Assembly (NCBI GenBank): GCA_036521995.1 | Contig: DATDGR010000244.1 | Location: 1 to 45,417, forward strand | Direction: 5' to 3' | Length of the DNA: 45,417 nucleotides | Source of the DNA: Gp13-AA77 sp036521995 | GTDB lineage: Bacteria > Acidobacteriota > Terriglobia > UBA7540 | In this document: in pieces, positions 17,401 through 22,907 of the stretch | How the letters are laid out: every line of letters starts with the position of its first letter | Numbering within the stretch: the stretch's first letter is position 1 | Made by a program: the position numbers and the translations under genes | The notes under the pieces: generated by a model | What the model saw: only the letters and a program-made list of their open reading frames with translations | Databases searched by the model: none | What the model was told of the DNA's origin: nothing

Positions 17401-20400
17401 GTGGTAGTCGGGTTGGTATTTACCTGCACGAGATCCAGCTTGCCGTCATTATTGAAGTCTCCGATGACCACGGAAACCGGTCCGGTTCCGGCGTTGGGGA
17501 GCGCCGACGTCGCGTTCAAAGTGCCGTCACCGTTGCCGAGAAACACCGCTACCACGCCGGGATAACCCAGAGTGGCATTGGATTCGGAACTCGCCGCCAC
17601 CAGGTCCAGCCTGCCGTCACCGTTCAGATCAGCCACGCTGACCCAAACCGGCCCCGGATTTTCCATGGCCACCAGGGGGCCCCCGGCCTGGTTCTTGAGC
17701 GTGAAAGTGCCGTCGCCGTTGCCGAGCAGAATGGCGACTCCGCTCGGCGATGCCTGGGTGTCAATGCTATCGGCCACCGCCAGGTCCAGCTTGCCGTCGC
17801 CGTTGAAATCGCCCACCGCCAGCGCCACGGGTCCCTGTCCGCCGATGGCCGTGGTGGTGACAGCGCTGCCAAAGGTGCCGTTGCCGTTCCCAAGGTAGAC
17901 TGAGACCGAGTTGTCCGTGTAATTCGCCACCGCCAGGTCCGTCTTGCCGTCGCCGTTGAAGTCGGCGCTCACGACGGCCTGTGGATTGTTGCCCGTGGTC
18001 AAGGGTGAAAGACTGCTGAAGCTAACCGCTGACAACGGGTTGGTCACCGTGAACAGAAGGACGTTCGACGGCCCGCCGCCTGGAGCCGGATTCGACACGG
18101 TGATGGTCGCCGTGCCCGTCGAGGCGATGTTGGCGGCCGGAACCGCTCCGCTCAGCTTCGTGCTGCTCACATACGTGGTGGTGAGCGGAGTTCCATTCCA
18201 GTTGACCGTCGCGCCCGAAACAAACCCGGCGCCCTGAACGGTCAAGTTGAAGCCTGCCCCGCCTTGCGACGCGCTGGTCGGCACCAGCGCCTGGCTGATG
18301 AAGGGCAAGGGGTTCGCGGTCTGAAGGGATCCGGTTCCCGACAAGGTGACCGACTGTGGGCTGTCGCCCTCGCTGTCATAGACGAAGAGCTGCCCGTTCA
18401 GCACGCCCTCGCTGATGGGGTTGAAGCTGATGCTAAAGGTGCAAGACGCTCCGGGCGCTAGCGTGCCGCCGTTTGCGCAATTGCCCTGCGGCGGCTGCAA
18501 CGTGAAGTTAGCGGTGCCGGTTTGGGTGAAATTGGTCCCGTTGCTGACACAACTGGGTGAGCATCCCATCACCTGCGAGTTCGTAATGCTGACGGTGGAA
18601 CTGGTGCTCACGTTCGTGAGCGTCACAGTACTGGAAGTCGAACCACCCAGACTGACGCTTCCAAAACTCAGGTTGGCAGGCGTGAGCGACACGTTGGTTC
18701 CGATGCCGGTGAGACCGATCACATGCGGGCTCCCGAGGTCACTGTCCGTCATGGTGATGGTCGCGTAGCGCGTGCCGGTGGCCGTCGGGGTGAAATTGAC
18801 CTTGAGCTGGCAGGTCGCCCCCCCTCCCAAGGTGCTTCCGCAGGTGTTCGACGCAATCGAATAGTCGCCGGCGTGCGCGCCGTTGATCACGGTGCTGCTG
18901 ATGGTCAGCGGCGTGCTGTTCGTATTCGTGATGGTGGTGTTTTGCGTGGTCGTGCTGGTCTGGCCCACCACCACGGTCCCAAAGCTCAGCAAGGGCGGCG
19001 TGGAGTTTATCTCCACGTAGGTTCCGGTGCCGGTTAGACTCACCGGCTGCGTCAGCACCGTGCCGACGGTGTAGAAATAGTTGATGTTGAGCGTGGCGCT
19101 TTCCGGCCCGGCCTGCGACGGCGCGAAAGCTACCGTAAGGGTGCAGTACGGAGTGTCTGCGTCGGTATTGTATTTTGTAAGGTAAGGCTGGTTTTGGGGG
19201 TTCGTGACGCAGTTATCGGTTTCAGAAAAGTCGCCAGCGTTGGGACCGGTGAAGGTGAACGCGTTCTGGTTTTGGGTGTTAGTGCCGAAGGTCAGGCTGG
19301 TCACCTGGTTATAATTGGTGACCATCACCGTGGCTCCCGGTCCCGGAGACGGCGGATTGGTCACAAGCTGAGACTTGCCGAAGTTCACCGCGTTGGTCGA
19401 ATTGGGCGGACAAGTGCGCGGCGTCAACGTGACGGGACCGATAGGATTTTGGTTGAAGTCAAAGGCGTCGGTCGTCATGTCGTTGGCGTTGGCATCGCGC
19501 TCAGTCAGCGAAGGCAGGCCGTAGCGATCCTCCACCATCTTGAGGAACGAAGCGAATTCATATTGGGTATTCGAAATATATCCCGCCTTGGCGTAGGGTG
19601 AGATCATGATCAGCGGAACCCGCGGCCCAAGGCCATACTGATCGAGCGCCGGCGGCGGAACGTGGTCGTAGAACCCGCCGAAGTCGTCCCAGGTCAGGAA
19701 GATGGCCGTCGAGTCCCAGTAGGGCCCGGTCATCACGGCATTGATCTGATTAACCGTCCAGTTCTCTCCGTTACAGGTCGACCAGGTAGGATGCTCGTCT
19801 TCAGAGCCCGGCGCGATCACCCAGCTCACGGCCGGGAACGGATTGGCGGTCCCGCTCGTTGTGCACCCGGGCGACGTCGGCGGGCAGGCATCGACGACAA
19901 ACTGGGTATCCAATTCAGTCGCGCAGGACTGCGTGACCGCGCACATCCCGTTGCTGGCACTGCTCCAATAGTCGGAGAAGCGGATGTGACTCACCGCGTC
20001 GTAAGCGTTAAAAGGCGACCCGGCCTGGGAGTAGTAGTTCCAGGAGATCGGCGCGGAGGCGTTGTTCAGCAAGTCTGCCAGGGTTTGAAAATCGAAGCAG
20101 GGATACTGGTAGGTGATGGTGCCGCTGGCATCGAGCACCGGAACCGTGGCCCCAGGCACCGAGTCGCAACCCCAGGTAGCCCCCATCGAAGGGATATCGA
20201 TGGCGCCGCCGCTGGTGGCCGCGATCGTATAAAGGTGGTTGGGAAAGCTGGTGCCGCGGATGGAGGAGAACATATTATCCGCCAGCGCGAAGTCCTGGGC
20301 GTACGCCCAGTAGTTCGGGATCGTGGTCTGGTTCTGCTCTGAAAAGCAGAGGAGATCGTTGTCGGCGGTGCAGGTACCCTCGGTAAGTATCAGGTCAAAT

Positions 20401-20879
20401 GCATCCATCTTGCCGTTGTCCATGGCGATGGTGGCGAGAGGGTAAGTGTGGCCAAGGTCGCGGGGCGTGCGGTCTGGAGTGACGCCGAGAGTGCTCACCT
20501 GCTGGCCCGTCGAGATGGTCGCGAGGTTTCCGGGAGGCGTGTTGGCCCCCGGAAACTGTCCGAACATCTCGTCGAAGCTGCGGTTCTCTTTGACAATGAA
20601 GACAATGTGCTGGATGCAGCCGGCAAAGGTGCCGTCGCAGGAGCTCTGGTTGGGTTTGGCAGGGTTCTTCTGCTGCTTCGTCCGGTTGTCATTCCGGGCG
20701 GAGTCGTTGCCCTGGCTGGAACTCGGGGTGGAAGCGCCGCCTTCTGCAGGATTTTGAGCTTGGGTGCCGGCTTTGGCCGGTTCTTCAGCTTGCGGACTCT
20801 GTGTAAAGACTGCAAGACCCGTGAAAAGAACAACAACCCCGAAGGCCGCCCGCGAAGGGCGGTGCCGAACGCACTTCAT
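14457..20879 (-). CDS. Giant exported phosphoesterase / ASH / FG-GAP fusion protein
   Basis: A 2140-residue exported protein. ATG 20879 is chosen because GGGAGA lies just upstream and a signal peptide follows (AAFGVVVLFTGLAVFTQSPQA). A Gln/Asn/Ser-rich linker leads to a phosphoesterase domain (~87-480) of the phospholipase C/acid phosphatase AcpA family (Pfam PF04185): IVFIVKENRSFDEMFGQFPG, GTSFPNHLYTIAATSGG and TWDDFGGFYDHVPPP carry the expected metal-site residues. Then come choice-of-anchor-D domains (~490-860), an IPT/TIG-like domain (~860-945) and about seven FG-GAP/VCBS repeats (~960-1325; VADFNGDGKTDLAVANY pattern). More choice-of-anchor-D domains (~1330-1950) precede a C-terminal membrane-Cys-tail module with Cys2098. 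It probably hydrolyses phosphate esters outside the cell; substrate and the role of the repeats are unknown. Confidence 0.88.
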   Translation of the reverse strand: MKCVRHRPSRAAFGVVVLFTGLAVFTQSPQAEEPAKAGTQAQNPAEGGASTPSSSQGNDSARNDNRTKQQKNPAKPNQSSCDGTFAGCIQHIVFIVKENRSFDEMFGQFPGANTPPGNLATISTGQQVSTLGVTPDRTPRDLGHTYPLATIAMDNGKMDAFDLILTEGTCTADNDLLCFSEQNQTTIPNYWAYAQDFALADNMFSSIRGTSFPNHLYTIAATSGGAIDIPSMGATWGCDSVPGATVPVLDASGTITYQYPCFDFQTLADLLNNASAPISWNYYSQAGSPFNAYDAVSHIRFSDYWSSASNGMCAVTQSCATELDTQFVVDACPPTSPGCTTSGTANPFPAVSWVIAPGSEDEHPTWSTCNGENWTVNQINAVMTGPYWDSTAIFLTWDDFGGFYDHVPPPALDQYGLGPRVPLIMISPYAKAGYISNTQYEFASFLKMVEDRYGLPSLTERDANANDMTTDAFDFNQNPIGPVTLTPRTCPPNSTNAVNFGKSQLVTNPPSPGPGATVMVTNYNQVTSLTFGTNTQNQNAFTFTGPNAGDFSETDNCVTNPQNQPYLTKYNTDADTPYCTLTVAFAPSQAGPESATLNINYFYTVGTVLTQPVSLTGTGTYVEINSTPPLLSFGTVVVGQTSTTTQNTTITNTNSTPLTISSTVINGAHAGDYSIASNTCGSTLGGGATCQLKVNFTPTATGTRYATITMTDSDLGSPHVIGLTGIGTNVSLTPANLSFGSVSLGGSTSSTVTLTNVSTSSTVSITNSQVMGCSPSCVSNGTNFTQTGTANFTLQPPQGNCANGGTLAPGASCTFSISFNPISEGVLNGQLFVYDSEGDSPQSVTLSGTGSLQTANPLPFISQALVPTSASQGGAGFNLTVQGAGFVSGATVNWNGTPLTTTYVSSTKLSGAVPAANIASTGTATITVSNPAPGGGPSNVLLFTVTNPLSAVSFSSLSPLTTGNNPQAVVSADFNGDGKTDLAVANYTDNSVSVYLGNGNGTFGSAVTTTAIGGQGPVALAVGDFNGDGKLDLAVADSIDTQASPSGVAILLGNGDGTFTLKNQAGGPLVAMENPGPVWVSVADLNGDGRLDLVAASSESNATLGYPGVVAVFLGNGDGTLNATSALPNAGTGPVSVVIGDFNNDGKLDLVQVNTNPTTTGSAVPGSLGVLTGNGDGTFNVLTGVTPATGISPRGIVAGDFNGDGNLDVAVVNSTDSTVSVFLGNGLGNFSPGVTYSVGSTETTPVAIATADVNADGKLDLVTANQGSNNISLLLGTGTGTFATATSYLTGTSPVALAVGDFNRDGLLDVATANSSANTVSLLQQVAPALEFSPFGLNFGDQLLSTPSASETVTLSNTSGATLSITGVSITGTNAADFGQTNTCGSSLNAGASCTVSVIFTPAATGSRTASISVSDSGAGSPQTASLTGTGAQPAASLSATSLTFSGQILNTSSAPQAITLTNTGNATLTLSNIAIGGTDGGDFSQTNNCGSSVSAGAACTINVTFKPSQAGMRTGTLTLTDNASPNTQTVSLTGTVLAATISPTSLTFSTQLTGSTSAGQTVALTNTGSVTLSPTVTTKGDFSQTNNCGTSLAANASCTITVAFAPTAAGSRSGTLTVSYSDNGVSASATVSLTGTGSAVSASLSPTSLTFAGQAVGTTSAVQMVTLSTAGTAALNITSIAITGTNSGDFGESNSCGSSVAAGKTCTISVTFAPASSGARSATLTVTDNAIPTTQTLALTGTGTAPAVMLAPGSLTFATENVGAESAAQDVTLTNSGTATLTLTSIAASGDFALASNPCGTSLKPSATCTVAVMFKPTNFGIRTGNLTVTDNASGSPHTVALTGTGIGAGASLSPAALTFAAELSGTTSPVQSVTITNNGNASLSFTKITATGDFTVGGSGTSPCGTSAAVAAGGTCTLGVTFKPIAGGTRTGTLTLNDNAVGGTQSASLTGTGQDFSVIASPPATLSPGQTANYTLTFTTQGGFTGTAQVTCTEPAGLTGSTCTASPESVTLNGSSKTMVAVAVTTTAASEAPHQLWTSPPPTGRPLATPALWLAAIGLLGALGLARMTSRSKGGRLRAWALMASVAWLLLLWASCGGGGSSGGGTINAGTPAGTYNLTVTATAGSLTQTVGLTLNVQ

Positions 20880-21125
20880 TGAATAATTTCTCCCTGCATT
20901 TAGGCCCTTTGAGCATAAATGAATCCCTAACGGCGACTGGCCGCAATAATGTAAAGCCGTTTGATCATGGTAGGGGCCAGCAAGGCTGTGTGTCAAGTTG
21001 GATGGAGGGTATTACACCGTGCTGCAATAAGCAGCTCTGTGTGTTGACCACTGGGCCATCGAGAAGCTCGCCGGGCATGGTGTTGGTTAAATTTGGACCC
21101 TCATGGGCCCCGAAACGGGAATTTT

Positions 21126-21905
21126 GGGTGGCGCATACATCGTCTTGTGATGTATGCGATCAAGGCGTCCTGTCCAACGCCAGAATTGGCGGTAGCCACG
21201 GCGAGCGGGAATTGACCCACGATTGACCCACGATTGACTTGAGTTCCCAACCCCTGCGCCTCATCATCACCCTAACCAGTCGCGACCGGCCGGAGCCACC
21301 GGAGATTGAGGGGGAGCCGTCCGCCTGCGCGGAGCTCCGAAGGAGAACCCTATGCCGCTGGTCAAATCCCCCGTCCTGACCCCCACCAAACTGGCCGAGA
21401 ATCGCGCCAAGGCCTTGAAATCCACCGGACCGGTCGGACCGGGGCAAGCGCCGCAGCCGAGCCTGGCCGCTGCCGATCAAGAGCGCAGGGGCCCGGACTT
21501 TTCAGGCCCGGAGACCCCAGGTCTGGTGGCTGACGAACGAAGCCACGATGTTTATGAAAGCAAAAGGCTTGCAAAAATGTCTCGACGGCGACGGTCCCGC
21601 CCGGGGTACGAGACCGCGCCGCATGGCATTGGATCGCGGAGGCCCCAAAGGGTCGGGGGAGAAAGAACCGCAAACCTGTGGTGCCGGCCCTCCCGACGCC
21701 GCCCCAACCGTCGTTCTCAGGGGCTGGCCCAAGCCCCGTCCCAAGCCCTGGCCCAAGCCCCGTCCCAAGTCCGCCCCCAAGCCTTCACCCAGGCCTTTGC
21801 CCAAACCGGGGGAGTGACAAACGAAGCCACGATCTTACAGAAAACAAACGACTTCAAAAAATGTCTCGCAATTCCATTTTGGCGAAGCCTTGGGGAAAGG
21901 ACGCT
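21126..21905 (+). repeat. Left copy of a ~0.8 kb inverted repeat (IR-L)
   Basis: The same sequence occurs in opposite orientation at 35981-36816. The match begins at GGGTGGCG, runs through a 10-bp-stem palindrome, AGAATTGGCGGTAGCCACGG, the GGAATTGACCCACG block, GAAGGAGAACCCTATG and a conserved reading frame, and ends after TTGGGGAAAGG. By eye most bases agree. Differences include an ~85-base segment present only in the right copy, a 15-base segment present only here near 21508-21525, and changes in the CCCAAGCC-type tandem tract at 21725-21800. Two 'ENK' short-repeat units lie inside (near 21536-21580 and 21822-21880). Confidence 0.85.
21132..21158. repeat. 10-bp-stem palindrome at the outer end of IR-L
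   Basis: CGCATACATC (21132-21141) and GATGTATGCG (21149-21158) form a perfect stem with the loop GTCTTGT. Related palindromes occur at 21959-21986, 36784-36810 and, in decayed form, 36829-36862. All are flanked by GCGCCACC or its complement. No T-run follows, so a terminator is unlikely. Confidence 0.75.
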
Positions 21906-21958
21906 GGACCGTAGAAGTGATGCGGGCGGTTCATCGCCCAATTCTGGTCCTCGATATC

Positions 21959-21986
21959 GCATACATGACAAGAAACGATGTATGCG
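21959..21986. repeat. Second copy of the CGCATACAT palindrome, inside IR-L's inner flank
   Basis: CGCATACAT (21959-21967) pairs with ATGTATGCG (21978-21986) around the loop GACAAGAAAC. It is followed by GCGCCACC, then by a partial further copy ending GTGCGCCACCCG near 22008-22020. It lies outside the homology with the right inverted copy, so it is an independent member of this palindrome family. Confidence 0.65.
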
Positions 21987-22109
21987 CCACCTGATATGCG
22001 CGCGAGGTGTGCGCCACCCGGGAGAATTTCGCTACCGTTGTAGCGGCGGACTTCAGCCCGGCAGGCCTAAAGGCCGGCGGGTGGAAATTAAAAGCCGTGC
22101 AGCAGCCTG

Positions 22110-22118
22110 TGCCATAAT
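22110..22118 (+). promoter_or_regulatory. Candidate extended -10 element before the peroxiredoxin gene
   Basis: TGCCATAAT fits TGn followed by a near-consensus -10 hexamer (CATAAT, 22113-22118). Transcription would begin near 22125, giving a leader of about 48 bases. No good -35 is visible. Confidence 0.35.
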
Positions 22119-22172
22119 GGTAGCGGAGTAACCGTTGACGCCGAAGAGTCGTCATAGGCACGGGAGGAAAAC

Positions 22173-22718
22173 ATGAATCGCATTCGCACGGCCATCGTTT
22201 CACTGCTGCTCGCCACGGTTTTCGGAGTCCTGGGCGTTTTGGCTGCCGGAGACGGCGTTCCCCAGGTGGGACAGCCTGCGCCCGATTTCACCTTGCCCTC
22301 GCAGGACGGGAGCAACATCAGCCTCAAGGATTTTCGCGGCAAGTGGGTGGTGCTGTATTTTTATCCCAAGGACATGACGCCCGGCTGCACCATCGAGGCT
22401 CACAATTTTCAGCAAGACCTTCCCAAGTACGATCCCTATAACGCTGTGATCGTGGGTGTGAGCGTGGACACGACGGACAGCCACAAAGAGTTCTGCGCCA
22501 AGGAAAGCCTCACTTTCAAGCTGCTGGCCGATCCCGACAAAAAAGTGGTGGAGGAATACGGATCGCTGCGCACCATGGGCGATATGAAGCTGGCGGCGCG
22601 CAATACCTTCCTGATCGATCCGCAGGGCAACATCGCCAAGGAGTGGATCGGCGTGAATCCCACCCATCACAGCGAAGAAGTCCTGGCGGCGCTGGCTCAA
22701 CTGACCAGCAAGAGCTAG
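22173..22718 (+). CDS. Exported peroxiredoxin (Bcp/AhpC-TSA family)
   Basis: A 181-residue thiol peroxidase. An N-terminal hydrophobic signal (about residues 5-25) predicts a periplasmic or membrane-linked location, unlike cytoplasmic Bcp. GQPAPDFTLPSQDGSNISL and the catalytic PKDMTPGCTIEA (peroxidatic Cys72) are diagnostic of the Bcp/PrxQ group, with SVDTTDSHKEFC and NTFLIDPQGNIAKEW behind. The resolving cysteine normally five residues after the peroxidatic one is replaced by His77. Cys108 is the only other cysteine visible in the catalytic half, so this may be a 1-Cys or atypical 2-Cys form. A GGGAGGAAA ribosome-binding site precedes ATG 22173. The stop codon lies inside the palindrome CTAGTATACTAG. 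Confidence 0.9.
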   Translation: MNRIRTAIVSLLLATVFGVLGVLAAGDGVPQVGQPAPDFTLPSQDGSNISLKDFRGKWVVLYFYPKDMTPGCTIEAHNFQQDLPKYDPYNAVIVGVSVDTTDSHKEFCAKESLTFKLLADPDKKVVEEYGSLRTMGDMKLAARNTFLIDPQGNIAKEWIGVNPTHHSEEVLAALAQLTSKS

Positions 22719-22726
22719 TATACTAG
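22715..22726. repeat. 12-bp perfect palindrome CTAGTATACTAG over the peroxiredoxin stop codon
   Basis: CTAGTATACTAG is perfectly self-complementary and includes the TAG stop. GGCTAGAGC follows directly. CTAG is often rare in bacterial genomes, so two in twelve bases stand out. A looser relative, CTAGCCTATCATACTTGGCTAG, is at 29822-29843. It could be a protein-binding site or chance. Confidence 0.4.
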
Positions 22727-22758
22727 GCTAGAGCTGAGGAGAACCGGCCGGTCACGGC

Positions 22759-22783
22759 AGGAGAAACCTGGGCCGTTTCTCCT
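22759..22783. terminator. Stem-loop downstream of the peroxiredoxin gene
   Basis: AGGAGAAAC (22759-22767) and GTTTCTCCT (22775-22783) make a perfect 9-bp stem with the loop CTGGGCC. The stem is only moderately GC-rich, and CCCC rather than a T-run follows. It may therefore be a 3'-end-protecting or weak terminator structure between the peroxiredoxin and UPF0182 genes. Confidence 0.4.
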
Positions 22784-22907
22784 CCCCGACACGCGAGACC
22801 TCTGCTCCACTCTCTCTAACCCGTCTTTTTTCTCTTGTCGCGCGTCACTGCCACAACTTCTTTGACACCCGGTCCACCCTGTGAAAAGATAACGCCGGAG
22901 AAACCAC

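Larger units (their letters stand above)
21352..22131 (+). pseudogene. ORF of the inverted-repeat element, degenerate ST-GP/NRA family
   Basis: ATG 21352 has a good GAAGGAG ribosome-binding site, and the first 30 codons read LTPTKLAENRAKALKST, like the start of the expanded 'NRANAxKSTGP' family also seen at the left edge. The usual continuation with NALKHG is missing. Instead the frame continues through Arg/Gln/Pro-rich low-complexity sequence, SHDVYESKRLAKMSR and TNEATILQKTNDFKKC, both derived from short DNA repeats, and runs past the end of the homology with the right copy. The start region is conserved in both copies and their indels keep the frame, yet many replacements change residues. 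I consider it a decayed or element-borne ORF rather than a working gene. Confidence 0.4.
20880..22172. other. Intergenic region between the phosphoesterase gene and the peroxiredoxin gene
   Basis: This 1.3-kb stretch is occupied mainly by the inverted repeat copy and its palindromes. In 20880-21125, upstream of the large minus-strand gene, I see only its ribosome-binding site and no convincing promoter. From 21987 to 22110 there is palindrome-flank sequence and a GGCCGGCGGGTGG-type patch. A candidate extended -10 for the peroxiredoxin lies at 22110-22118. Confidence 0.5.

Noticed and set aside
10494..20879. Regular repeats considered as a CRISPR or tandem DNA array
   Set aside because: The periodicity is that of ASH, SBBP and FG-GAP protein repeats of 40-100 residues with diverged codons, not identical direct repeats with spacers.
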